DNA of 35,365 nt from Alistipes sp. (GCA_031285345.1 JAITWI010000005.1:1-35365), one strand, 5' to 3'. Shown: positions 1 through 8,281, counted from the stretch's first letter. Made by a program: numbers and translations. Notes: generated by a model not told the origin, from the letters alone.

Positions 1-3000
1 CGCGGCGGGGGGTGGGGGGGGTCCGTGTTCGATCGTCAGGAGGGTGGTGGTGGGTAGGGGGGCGGGGCACTCGGTGCTTGTGTTGTCGGTTCCTCTTTCG
101 GCGCTTGCTGCGGGGGCGAGTCCCGTGTCGGAGTGCGTTGCGGGTTTGGGGTCGGGGTTTGCGGTTGCGCGGCGGGAGAGCTCGATCAGGGTTCGTTTTG
201 GGCCGCTTTTGGGGGTCGAATGGACGACGGTGAGGCGCGAAGGTGCGAATCCGTGGCGCGCCGCGATTGCGATCATCGAGTCGGTTTCGCGTCCGGAGGG
301 GAGGATGATGGAGATTAGTCCGTGGGGCTTTAACAGCCTGTCACACACCATGATGAAGTCTTCGTGGGAGAGTGTTTCGGTGTGGCGCGCCATGGTTTTC
401 GGCGCGTCGGGCGAGGTGAGCGAGCCGCTGAAATATGGCGGGTTGGAGACGATGTGGTCGTAGCGGGGGGTGGGGGTTGGTGTTGCCGCCGGGGTTTCGG
501 TTTCGGTTTGCGGGGGCGGGATGGGGGTTGGCAGGGTTGCGTTTGAGTGGGTGGTGGGCGTCGTTGCTTCTGCTTTGGTTTCGGTTTTTGTTTGAGGTTG
601 GGTTTGCATTTGCGTTTGTCGAGAAGTAATGGGGCTCGGAAACTGCCTGCATGCGAGTAAGTTAGAGCGGGTGGTGGTTGCAATGAGGGCCTGTTGTGTT
701 CTGATTGAGGATGAATTCGATGGCGTGAATGTGGATTTTGTTATTGCTTCAGTTTCGATTTTTGTTTGTCGAGATGCTGCCGGGGTTGGCGGTGGTGGTG
801 TGGTAGAGATGTATCTTGGATACGTTCTGATTGCCAATGAGTTAGATGGCATGAAGGTGACAATGTGTTTCGGCGGCGTTGCGTTTGAGGGTAGGTTTGG
901 GTGGGTGGCGGGCGTTTGTTGGGATTCGACGGAGATCGGCGGGGTTCTGATTGCGAATAAATTAGAGCGAGTGGCAATAGCAATGTATTTCGGCCGCGTT
1001 GCGTTTGCGGGTAGGTTTGAGTGGGTGGTGGGGGTGTTTGCTTCGGTTTTGGTTTTGGTTTGGGCTTGCGTTTCGGTTTCAGTTTGCGGGGGCGAAATGT
1101 GCCTCGGCGGCGTTGTTGCGTTTGAGGGTGGGTTTGAGTGGGTTGTGGTTGTGGTTGATTTAGTTGCTTCGGTTTTGGCTTGCGTTTCGGTTTGCGGGAA
1201 TGAAATGGGGCTCAATGGTGTTGTTCCGCTTGAGGATAAGCCTGAGTGTGAGGTGGTTGCGGTTGATTTAGTTGCTTCGGTTTTCGTTTGGGTTATTTCG
1301 GTTTTTAGGGGCGGGATGGGGGTTGGCGGGGTTGTTGCGTTTGCGGATAAGCCTGAGTGTGAGGTAGTTGTGGTTGATTTAGTTGCTTTGGTTTTGGTTT
1401 GGGCTTGCGTTTCGGTTTCAGTTTCTGTTTCCGGAGAGGAAATGGGGCTGTATTTGTGGTGGAAATCACCGTAAATACCTTGATTATTAGCAATATATGT
1501 GTATGGGGCTTCGCTATGATTGTCGAGGTGCGAGGGTTCGGGGGTGTTTGGGTGGTGTTTGGAGGAGAGGCGTGGGGATTTTTGGGCGTTCATATGGTAT
1601 TTGTAGCTGTTATCACTGCGAACACGCTGATTATCAGTAATATATGTGCGGGATATTTTGCGATGATAGTTGCACGGTGTGCTCACAGAATAGGGGTTGC
1701 CGCGTTGTTTGGGGTCGTTTGGGTTGTATTCGGGGGCGAGGTTTTCAGGACGAGAATCGAGATGTGGAGGCGTTGGGTTGTGTGAGGAGTGTGAGGGGTC
1801 ATTGGTCGGGTGTTGCAGTGGCAATTCTCTGTGTATCAAGTGATTATCCGTATCGCGGTGGAAGATTTGATCGAGTGGAGCGTGTGCTGGATTATGGGTT
1901 GGATGTTGTGTAGATATTCCACTGTATGTCAGACGATTGGCTATGTCGCGGTGGGTGATTAGGTCGAATGGTGAGCGGTCGGGGTTGGGGCGGCGGAGGG
2001 TGTGTGCGGGTGCGTTGGCTGGATGCTGCGCGTGTATTTCACTGCATATCAGGAGATTGACTATGCAGCGGCGGGTGATTGGTGAGTGGTCGGGGTTGGG
2101 GCGGCGGAGGGGGTGTTCGGGTGGGTTGGCTGGATGTTGTACGGGCATTTCACTGGGTATCAGGCGGTTAGCTGTGACGTTACGGGTGATTAGGTTGAAT
2201 GCCGGGCAATTGGGGGATATTTTGGTGAATGTCGGGTGTTTGGACGTGTCAAGGTCGTTGGTTGGGTGCTGTATGTGTATTTTACTAACAATCATGAAGT
2301 TAGGCTGCTTAGTGGTGTCGCGACTGGCGATTAGGTTGAATGGTGAGCGGTCGGGGTTGGGGCGGCGGAGGGTGTGTTCGGGTGCGTTGGCTGGATGTTG
2401 CACGGGCATCTCGCTTGTTATCAAGCGGTTAGCTGTGACATTACGGGTGATTAGGTTGAATGCTGGGCAATTTGGGGATATTTTGGTGTGTGTCGGATGT
2501 TTGATCGTGTCGGGGTTGGGGCGGTATGGTGGGTGTGTGGAATCAACGGTTAGTTTTTGTATGTGTATTTTACTGACAGTAAGGTAATTATCTGCATTAA
2601 TGCATGGGTGGTGCGTGTGTTGATTGGCCTGGTGCCGCACGGATACTTCACTGAATGTCAGGTGATTGGCTATGTCGCAGCGGTTGGGGTTGGCTGGATG
2701 TTGTATGTGTATTTTACTAACAATCATGAAGTTAGAGTGTCTCGTGGTGTCGCGACTGGCGATTAGGTTGAATGGTGAGCGGTCGGGGTTGGGGCGGCGG
2801 AGGGTGTGTGCGGGCACGTGGTGGCATGGAGTATGTGCGGGTTCGTTCGCCAGATTCTGCGCGGGCATATCGTACAGTGTCAAGCGGTTAGCCCATTCGC
2901 TCGCGTCGAAGTTGCATCGAGCGCGGCGGGCGGCAGCGGGATCTATCTCGACCGTCTCTATCTGTGCATCCCAACTATCGGTTCTCTGGGCTAACTGCAA

Positions 3001-3165
3001 GGCAATCACCCCAGTACCAGTGCCTATATCAAGTATCACATTATCTTGTTGCGGTCTTAGTCGACACCACGCTCCCAATAGGACCCCGTCGGTGCCAACC
3101 TTCATTGCGCAACCTGTTTGATTTATTGTAAATCGCTTGAATTTGAAGATGTTGCATCCTATCAT
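1..3165 (-). CDS. trmN6: tRNA1(Val) (adenine37-N6)-methyltransferase with a giant in-frame repeat insertion (partial, 3' end outside window)
   Basis: Translating the minus strand from the ATG at 3165 gives 1055 codons without a stop, running off the left edge. Residues 1-95 are a normal TrmN6 start: FKFKRFTINQ, then CAMKVGTDGVLLGAW, SAM motif I VILDIGTGTG (43-52), VEID (72-75) and SEWANRL (89-95). The catalytic motif SNPPYF lies at residues 907-912 (about 447-430), followed by the normal C-terminal half (MARHTETLSHEDF, LLKPHGLISIILP, KRTLIELSRR). Relatives have roughly 20 residues between these halves; here there are about 800, rich in T, P, S, N, Q, H and K. A second insertion (~1000-1040) and a proline run precede the window edge. 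The start is 24 nt after the DUF2400 stop codon, so cotranscription is likely. The family methylates A37 of tRNA-Val(UAC) using SAM. Whether this version is active is unknown. Confidence 0.85.
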   Translation of the reverse strand, partial: MIGCNIFKFKRFTINQTGCAMKVGTDGVLLGAWCRLRPQQDNVILDIGTGTGVIALQLAQRTDSWDAQIETVEIDPAAARRARCNFDASEWANRLTLYDMPAQNLANEPAHTPCHHVPAHTLRRPNPDRSPFNLIASRDTTRHSNFMIVSKIHIQHPANPNRCDIANHLTFSEVSVRHQANQHTHHPCINADNYLTVSKIHIQKLTVDSTHPPYRPNPDTIKHPTHTKISPNCPAFNLITRNVTANRLITSEMPVQHPANAPEHTLRRPNPDRSPFNLIASRDTTKQPNFMIVSKIHIQHPTNDLDTSKHPTFTKISPNCPAFNLITRNVTANRLIPSEMPVQHPANPPEHPLRRPNPDHSPITRRCIVNLLICSEIHAQHPANAPAHTLRRPNPDRSPFDLITHRDIANRLTYSGISTQHPTHNPAHAPLDQIFHRDTDNHLIHRELPLQHPTNDPSHSSHNPTPPHLDSRPENLAPEYNPNDPKQRGNPYSVSTPCNYHRKISRTYITDNQRVRSDNSYKYHMNAQKSPRLSSKHHPNTPEPSHLDNHSEAPYTYIANNQGIYGDFHHKYSPISSPETETETETQAQTKTKATKSTTTTSHSGLSANATTPPTPIPPLKTEITQTKTEATKSTATTSHSGLSSSGTTPLSPISFPQTETQAKTEATKSTTTTTHSNPPSNATTPPRHISPPQTETETQAQTKTKTEANTPTTHSNLPANATRPKYIAIATRSNLFAIRTPPISVESQQTPATHPNLPSNATPPKHIVTFMPSNSLAIRTYPRYISTTPPPPTPAASRQTKIETEAITKSTFTPSNSSSIRTQQALIATTTRSNLLACRQFPSPITSRQTQMQTQPQTKTETKAEATTPTTHSNATLPTPIPPPQTETETPAATPTPTPRYDHIVSNPPYFSGSLTSPDAPKTMARHTETLSHEDFIMVCDRLLKPHGLISIILPSGRETDSMIAIAARHGFAPSRLTVVHSTPKSGPKRTLIELSRRATANPDPKPATHSDTGLAPAASAERGTDNTSTECPAPLPTTTLLTIEHGPPPPPAA
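466..2850 (-). repeat. Degenerate nested repeat array forming the insertion inside trmN6
   Basis: Two zones are visible. The promoter-proximal zone (about 1600-2850) is built from recurring pieces such as LRRPNPDRSPFNLI (four versions), (A/V)NxLxxSE and VSKIHIQ. It includes a near-identical pair at 2271-2382 and 2703-2814 (about six differences in 112 bp) and a second pair at 2164-2242 and 2425-2503. The distal zone (about 480-1480) repeats units such as TETETQAQTKTK, HSNLPSNAT and TKSTTTTSHSGLS. The plus strand is strongly G+T rich. No stop occurs in the trmN6 frame, whereas the other two minus frames are interrupted. Confidence 0.85.
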
Positions 3166-3189
3166 ATCGACTGTTACTTTAAGTTGTCG

Positions 3190-4215
3190 CTATCGGTTCA
3201 CGGGCGCGTCCCTGAATTCGCCGGCGATACCTGCTCCAAAGAGTGCGAAATCGAATTTTGCGGGGTCCGATGCGTCGAATTTGCGCAGGTTTGCAGTCGC
3301 CTCTTCCACTGAGCGCCAGTCATTTACGCGGCGCGACAGTAGTCCGAGAGAGCGAGCGGTATTTGCGCTGTGGAGGTCTAACGGGAGGTAGAGTGCCGAC
3401 GGCGGAATGCCCCTCCAGAGGCCAAAATCGACACCGCGGTCGTCGCGGCGGATCATCCACCTGAGGAACATGCATAGCCGTTTGCAGGCTGCCCCGCGAT
3501 CTATCGAGGAGAGGTGTTTTTCGCATCTTTGGGCGTGCGGCGGGGTGAAAAATTCTTGTCGAAAGCGAGACATTACGACCCTCAAATCGCCGTTTTGGTC
3601 GGGTTTTGGGTCGCTGATATTTCGTGCAAAATTGCTGACATTTCGTTCAGGGTCGTTGATATTCAATAATATACGACTGCTGTTTTTGCTCTTTTCGCTG
3701 TTTTCGGCGACGGTGCGGGCATATTCCGTTTCGAAGAAAGCACCCATGGATCCGAACTTGGAATAGATGTGACGCAGGGAGAGCAAGAATGCACGGAAGT
3801 CGGCGCCATTGAAAGTGCGGTGTACGTAGCTGTGGATGCGATTTAGCTCGTTTTGTGACGAATTTGCAACAAAATCGTACGGGGCGTTGTCGAGCAAATC
3901 CATCATTTTTGACGCACTTTTGACGATCGCCTTGCGGTTGCCCCAGGCGATGGTCGCGGAGAGGAAACCCGCTATTTCGATGTCGTTTTGGCGAGGGTGA
4001 TGCTCAGGGTGTATTTGGAGGTAAGTGTTTGATTGTGAGGTTTTTATGGTCTTGTTGGAGGTATGGAAGTTTGCGGTGCCGAAGAAGCGATGCGGAATGG
4101 AAATGGGGTCGTCGGCAATGAATTCCGGGGTATTATAGCGGTCGTGAAGTCTGTGGAGCAGGTCGTTCAGCCTCTCGAACGAAGCGGGATCGGAGATTGG
4201 GGCATCGGTAATCAT
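3190..4215 (-). CDS. TIGR02757/DUF2400 family protein with two low-complexity insertions
   Basis: The protein shows the family core: DPISIPHRF, DIEIAGFLSATIAWGNRKAI, LRHIYSKFGSM, then CKRLCMFLRWMIRRDDRGVDFGLW and PLDLHSANTARSLGLLSRR near the C-terminus. The biochemical role of this family is not established; a resemblance to helix-hairpin-helix DNA-repair proteins has been suggested. It is 341 residues long against roughly 250-260 usual for the family. The excess sits in two places: about residues 48-76, between PHRF and DIEIAGF, and about 165-205, where the DNA repeats pieces such as gggtcgctgatatt and gggtcgttgatatt. The trmN6 gene starts 24 nt downstream, in the same frame. Confidence 0.85.
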   Translation of the reverse strand: MITDAPISDPASFERLNDLLHRLHDRYNTPEFIADDPISIPHRFFGTANFHTSNKTIKTSQSNTYLQIHPEHHPRQNDIEIAGFLSATIAWGNRKAIVKSASKMMDLLDNAPYDFVANSSQNELNRIHSYVHRTFNGADFRAFLLSLRHIYSKFGSMGAFFETEYARTVAENSEKSKNSSRILLNINDPERNVSNFARNISDPKPDQNGDLRVVMSRFRQEFFTPPHAQRCEKHLSSIDRGAACKRLCMFLRWMIRRDDRGVDFGLWRGIPPSALYLPLDLHSANTARSLGLLSRRVNDWRSVEEATANLRKFDASDPAKFDFALFGAGIAGEFRDAPVNR

Positions 4216-4269
4216 TCGGGAAATTATATAAAGTAAAAGATTAGATGCTGATTGATTTTATCCACTGTA

Positions 4270-4920
4270 TCAGATGATTATGCCGTCTACCATTGTTATT
4301 TTTCGGTCGGCCATGGCGGCGAGATTTTCGTCGTGGGTTACGATTATTATGGTCTGCCCGAAACGGTCGCGAAGGGAGAGGAACAGCCGGTGTATTTCGT
4401 CGCGATTTCGGGAATCGAGGTTGCCGGAGGGTTCGTCGGCGAGGAGTACGGCGGGTGAATTGACGAGTGCGCGAGCAATCGCAACTCGTTGAGCCTCACC
4501 GCCTGAGAGTTCGGCCGGTTTGTGGTTTCGCCGCTCGGAAAGACCAAGCAGTTCAAGTAATTCCTCTGCCCGTTTTTCGACTTCGCGGCGGTCGCGGCCG
4601 GCGATGTGGCCCGGAATGCAGACATTTTCGAAGGCGGTGAATTCGGGAAGCAGGTTGTGGAATTGGAAGACGAAGCCTATTTTGCCGCCGCGAAATGCAG
4701 ATAACTCATTGTCACTGAGTTTATTGACCTCCACACCGTCGATGGTGACGCTACCGCTGTCGGGGCGGCTGAGCGTGCCGATAATCTGCAATAAAGTGGT
4801 TTTTCCGGCGCCGCTCGGGCCGACGATCGAGACGATCTCTCCCCTCTTGACGTTCAGTGTAACGCCCTTGAGGACAGTGAGTTGATCGAAACTTTTGCGG
4901 AGGTTTTTAATTGCTATCAT
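4270..4920 (-). CDS. lolD: LolD-like ABC transporter ATP-binding protein
   Basis: A complete 216-residue ABC ATPase. Walker A GPSGAGKT is at residues 34-41, the Q-loop at [16 protein letters not shown] (~86-100), signature LSGGE at 138-142, Walker B VLLADEP at 158-164 followed by SGNLD, and the H-loop in THDENLA. The sequence type is the MacB/LolD/FtsE group. The usual assignment in Bacteroidota is the ATPase that powers LolCE release of lipoproteins from the inner membrane. No permease gene is adjacent, so the partner must be encoded elsewhere and the LolD assignment rests on family resemblance. Unlike its neighbours it has no insertion. Confidence 0.85.
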   Translation of the reverse strand: MIAIKNLRKSFDQLTVLKGVTLNVKRGEIVSIVGPSGAGKTTLLQIIGTLSRPDSGSVTIDGVEVNKLSDNELSAFRGGKIGFVFQFHNLLPEFTAFENVCIPGHIAGRDRREVEKRAEELLELLGLSERRNHKPAELSGGEAQRVAIARALVNSPAVLLADEPSGNLDSRNRDEIHRLFLSLRDRFGQTIIIVTHDENLAAMADRKITMVDGIII

Positions 4921-5235
4921 ATGTTATTCGTCTTGTGAAACAATCTTGTCCCGGAACATGTCGCGGTCGGAATAGTGGTGTGTGGCGCGGCGTGGGATTG
5001 GGATTCGGGGCGATGACGGAATCCTGGTGCAGGGCGGCGGCGGTAATTGAATCTACATGATTAATCACTTGATATGATTGAGTGTAAGTTGCGGAAAATC
5101 AATGGCATGGTAATCGAGGTGGTTTTAATAGCTGGAGTCGTTTTGGACTCGTGGCAAATTTTGTTAATTGCATTTTCGAACGCGCCGCTACACATGATTA
5201 ATTACTTGATATGATCGAGCGTAAATTGCAGAAAA
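4921..5235. repeat. Intergenic spacer with a duplicated ~47-bp segment matching the folP 3' end
   Basis: This 315-bp spacer between lolD and folP contains no convincing gene. A segment at 5055-5101 recurs at 5192-5238 (acatgattaat, then acttgatatgat, then gaaaatca), with only a few differences. The second copy overlaps the folP stop codon (5236-5238). Weaker similarity continues to the right of both copies (tttaatagctggag versus tataatagttgtggag), which suggests a partial, decayed duplication of the folP 3' end. Confidence 0.6.
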
Positions 5236-6066
5236 TCAGCCGTTAACATTTTTATAATAGTTGTGGAGTTTTATCACTTCGACGGCGGCGAGGGTGTCGT
5301 GCACGCGCAAAATATTGGCGCCACCCTGCAAACAGGCCCAATTGAGCGCCGCGGTTCCCGAAAGAGCCTCCACGGGCGTGCTCTCCAATACGTTGTAAAT
5401 CATTGATTTGCGTGAAATTCCGGCCAAAATGGGCAGCTCGAATTTTTGCAACTGACGCAGCTGAGCAAGCAGGCGGAAATTTTGCGGCGTGGTTTTCGCG
5501 AATCCGAAGCCCGGATCGAGAATAATATCGTCCACCCCGCGGCTGCGCAAAAACTCGATCTTTTCGGCAAAAAAATCCTTAACGTCGGCTACAATATCTT
5601 GATAATCAGTCATTTCCTGCATCGTCTTGGGCGTGCCGCGCATGTGCATCAAAATGTACGGCACGCGAAATTTGGCCGCCACGTCGAAAATTTCGGGGTC
5701 GATTTGGCCGCCCGAAATGTCGTTTATGATGCACGCGCCGAAGCGTTTGATGACCTTGGCGGCCACCTCGGAGCGGAACGTGTCGAGCGAAACCACGACC
5801 CCGGGCGCCTTCGCCCGAACCACCTCGACGCCCGTCATCACGCGGTCAACCTCCTCATCCACAGATACATCCTCGGCTCCGGGGCGGGACGAATAGCCGC
5901 CCACGTCGATGATTTTGGCGCCCCACCCGACCGCCTCCTCGACCCGCATCGTGATCTCGTCGATGTGCATGCTGCGGCTGCCCGCAAAAAAAGAGTCGGG
6001 CGTGACGTTGACGATGGTCATCGCCACCGGGCGTGACAGGTCGAGTGTTTGTTCTCCAACTTTCAT
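5236..6066 (-). CDS. folP: Dihydropteroate synthase
   Basis: 276 residues, normal length. It joins 6-hydroxymethyl-7,8-dihydropterin diphosphate and p-aminobenzoate to make dihydropteroate in folate synthesis. Signature blocks are IVNVTPDSFF (18-27), KIIDVGGYSSRPGA (~51-64), VSLDTFRSEVA, IINDISGG, ILDPGFGFAKT and GISRKSMI near the C-terminus. The start codon lies 20 nt after the coaE stop, so ybbR, coaE and folP probably form one transcript. No insertion disturbs this enzyme, in contrast to coaE just upstream. Confidence 0.95.
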   Translation of the reverse strand: MKVGEQTLDLSRPVAMTIVNVTPDSFFAGSRSMHIDEITMRVEEAVGWGAKIIDVGGYSSRPGAEDVSVDEEVDRVMTGVEVVRAKAPGVVVSLDTFRSEVAAKVIKRFGACIINDISGGQIDPEIFDVAAKFRVPYILMHMRGTPKTMQEMTDYQDIVADVKDFFAEKIEFLRSRGVDDIILDPGFGFAKTTPQNFRLLAQLRQLQKFELPILAGISRKSMIYNVLESTPVEALSGTAALNWACLQGGANILRVHDTLAAVEVIKLHNYYKNVNG

Positions 6067-6086
6067 TGTATCAATCGTTTATCAAG

Positions 6087-7370
6087 TTATTTTTGCTTTT
6101 TTGGCTGCGGCGGCGAGTTCTTTTTTGCGTCGCCGAGGCGCAATAGTTTGTCGAGTTCGCTGACCCGAGCGGCGAGTTGCATGAGGTCGCCGCCGTTGTA
6201 GATCGTGTAATCTGCGCGAGCGATTAATTCGCTTTCGCTCAGCTGGTTAGACATTCTTTTTATCACATCGTCGCGCGACGGGCCGCGGCCGCTTGCCATG
6301 CCCGGGACGCGGGCAGTTTCGGGGTTGCGCGTCGAGTTCGAGCCCGATGGCGTTGCGGAGCTGCGGGCAGTTGCGGGGTTGTTCGGCTCTGTTGCGGAGC
6401 TGCGGGCCATCACCCGGGCGATGCGTAACTCCTCGGGTGCCGATACTGCTATGACCTTATCCACCAGGTGATTAAACCCGCTCTCGAAAAGTATCGCGCT
6501 CTCCATTATAAGGTATGGAGGTGTTCCTGCTTCGGCTTTCGACGTGGTTTTTGGGTCGGTTTTTTGAGACGCTATTGTGGGGGGGGTGGGTGCCGGCGGG
6601 GATTCGAGCGCCATTGCGGCAACATTCGCACGTTCCTTCATGCCGCGCGCCGGGGATTCGAGCGTCGTCGCCCACGCTTCGAAATCTTGCGCCACGATGG
6701 GGTGAACTATCGCATTAAGTGAGGCGAGTAACGACTTGTCACTAAATACTTTAGCTGCAATAAACTCGCGATTCAAAGAGCCATTGCACCACGCCTCGGC
6801 GCCAAGCAACTCGACGATCGCGCGGCGGAGATTTGCGCCACGTTCGTTAGTTCCAGCTGCGACGCTTTGTTCGCTGTCGCGGTCGCACTCATCACGATAG
6901 GTTCCAGCTGCGCCGTAACGTTCGCTCCCCCTCACTGTGTCGCCGGCAACCACACTTTGTTCGCTGCCATGCCCGCGGGCATCGCCATTATCACAGCCAA
7001 ACTCGGGGTCGAATCCGGCTTCGACGAGGTTATTATCGCCCATTTCACCCCTGGTCCCGAATTCGGCGCGTATGCTTTCGCCGACCGCGACCTCGAATTT
7101 GGTGCGTATGCTTTCGCCTCGGCCGTTTCCGGCCTCCGCGACGCAGACCGCGCCTACCGAGACGTCAGGTTCGTTTTCGCCAATCGCGCCGCTGTGTTCA
7201 CCGCCTTCCGCCGTGTTGTCGCGAGCTGAGGTGCCGAACATTTCGGCGCCGGACATAAGTTCGCGCGCGCGAAGGTCGGTGTTGTAAACAGGTATGCCGA
7301 GAGCCGCAAATATCTCACACACAGTGCTTTTTCCACTGCCGATACCCCCCGTGACGCCGATGCGAATCAT
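6087..7370 (-). CDS. coaE: Dephospho-CoA kinase with three low-complexity insertions
   Basis: CoaE phosphorylates dephospho-CoA with ATP, the last step of CoA synthesis. P-loop GGIGSGKST is at 8-16, followed by [10 protein letters not shown] (30-39); [11 protein letters not shown] with LNAIVHP (~199-224) and [14 protein letters not shown] (~286-299) follow, and the lid/C-terminal part is [26 protein letters not shown]. The protein is 427 residues against about 200 usual. The excess is three in-frame blocks: about 41-180 (with repeated GESIR and SEQSV motifs), about 235-283 and about 323-362 (ARSSAT twice). All lie between conserved motifs, so a folded kinase with disordered loops is plausible. 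Loss of function cannot be excluded, although no second coaE is in the window. Confidence 0.9.
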   Translation of the reverse strand: MIRIGVTGGIGSGKSTVCEIFAALGIPVYNTDLRARELMSGAEMFGTSARDNTAEGGEHSGAIGENEPDVSVGAVCVAEAGNGRGESIRTKFEVAVGESIRAEFGTRGEMGDNNLVEAGFDPEFGCDNGDARGHGSEQSVVAGDTVRGSERYGAAGTYRDECDRDSEQSVAAGTNERGANLRRAIVELLGAEAWCNGSLNREFIAAKVFSDKSLLASLNAIVHPIVAQDFEAWATTLESPARGMKERANVAAMALESPPAPTPPTIASQKTDPKTTSKAEAGTPPYLIMESAILFESGFNHLVDKVIAVSAPEELRIARVMARSSATEPNNPATARSSATPSGSNSTRNPETARVPGMASGRGPSRDDVIKRMSNQLSESELIARADYTIYNGGDLMQLAARVSELDKLLRLGDAKKNSPPQPKKQK

Positions 7371-7395
7371 CTTTCACACACAAATTTGAGCCCGA

Positions 7396-7989
7396 TCATT
7401 CGGCGCCGTCGGCCTTTGGTTTCGCTTTCGCCGCCTCGGCCTCCTCCCGTTCCTTGGCGGCTTTGGCCTCGGCCTCCTCCGCGGCGCGCTTATCGCGCCT
7501 CTCCTGCCGTTCGCGTTTGCGTTTTTCGCGCGCGGTTTCGCCGTCATCATTCCCATCCCCGTCGGCGTCCGCGGCGACCTCCTTGGGGGCGGGCACGAAC
7601 TCGGGTGCCTCGACTATCTGCTCCACCTTCAGCTCGTTGACCGCGTCGTTGATGGCGCGCTGCAACGAGGCGGGGGTGATGGTGAGCGCGCCCTTGGTTT
7701 GGCGCGAGGAGCGGCTCGAAAGGTCGTCCAGAGAGAGGTCGAGCGGGCTTTTGAGCGACAGTCGTTGGGCCAGGATCGTGGAGCCGCGACCCGTGACGAG
7801 GGCGGTGACTTTGTATTTTTGGCCGTCGATGCGCACCTTGAGCGGCATCTGAGAGGTGTATTCGTAGCCCAACTTGGTGGTGAACCACAACAGGCACGAG
7901 ACCAGCAAGATGAGCAAAAACGCGGGCGAAAGCGCCTGACGCAGCACCCCGATCACCCGTTCGCGATTTATGTTGAACCCTTTGAGCAT
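7396..7989 (-). CDS. YbbR-like (CdaR-type) single-pass membrane protein
   Basis: The start at 7989 (MLKGFNINRERVIG) is chosen over a longer frame because a TAnnTTTG promoter box lies 7 nt before it and the upstream sequence looks non-coding. The 197-residue product has one N-terminal membrane segment (about 17-35), a YbbR-like extracytoplasmic region (MPLKVRIDGQ, LVTGRGSTIL), and a highly charged alanine/lysine/glutamate tail from about residue 130 that looks coiled or disordered. In other bacteria YbbR/CdaR proteins pair with a diadenylate cyclase; none is visible here. It appears to be the first gene of a ybbR-coaE-folP unit (25-nt gap to coaE). Confidence 0.75.
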   Translation of the reverse strand: MLKGFNINRERVIGVLRQALSPAFLLILLVSCLLWFTTKLGYEYTSQMPLKVRIDGQKYKVTALVTGRGSTILAQRLSLKSPLDLSLDDLSSRSSRQTKGALTITPASLQRAINDAVNELKVEQIVEAPEFVPAPKEVAADADGDGNDDGETAREKRKRERQERRDKRAAEEAEAKAAKEREEAEAAKAKPKADGAE

Positions 7990-7994
7990 AATGA

Positions 7995-8281
7995 GACAAA
8001 TGTACGAAATTTTTGACGAACTGAGTGGAAATGCAAGCTTCGCTTGCAATTTCCCGAAGTGAGGATTAAAATGCGTGAAGCGAAAGCCGAGCGCAGACGC
8101 AAATTTATTTGACGATGTTCTCCTGCACTTCGTGCCTCCTCGTCCTTGCGAGGCGACCTCTGCTCCCGCTTCGTTCCCCCGGTTCGCACCTCGGCTATTC
8201 GAGCGAGGCTCGATAGCGCTCGGTTTGTCGTCGGTTGCAGATTGCCCTGGCGCGGTGCGTAAGGCGAAGACAAATGTACGA
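7995..8281. repeat. Palindrome-rich intergenic segment bounded by 13-bp direct repeats
   Basis: gacaaatgtacga occurs at 7995-8007 and again at 8269-8281. The 261 bp between contain a hairpin at 8027-8054 (ggaaatgcaagc paired with gcttgcaatttcc) and several short palindromes (gcacttcgtgc). No believable gene is present. It resembles a small non-autonomous intergenic repeat that inserted into the ybbR promoter with target duplication, but a simple promoter duplication would look similar. Confidence 0.45.
7997..8004 (-). promoter_or_regulatory. Bacteroidota -7 promoter box for ybbR
   Basis: TACATTTG on the minus strand matches TAnnTTTG and ends 7 nt before the ybbR ATG. The transcript would therefore start at or next to the start codon, leaving almost no leader. 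The same octamer recurs at 8271-8278. Confidence 0.55.

Noticed and set aside
629-2587. Long plus-strand open frames (281, 128 and 216 codons)
   Set aside because: They mirror the G/T-rich complement of the trmN6 insertion. They have no conserved domain, and the minus frame is anchored by TrmN6 motifs at both ends.
480-2850. CRISPR array or diversity-generating retroelement
   Set aside because: Repeats are degenerate, unevenly spaced and translated in frame. No Cas genes, reverse transcriptase or template/variable pair are visible.
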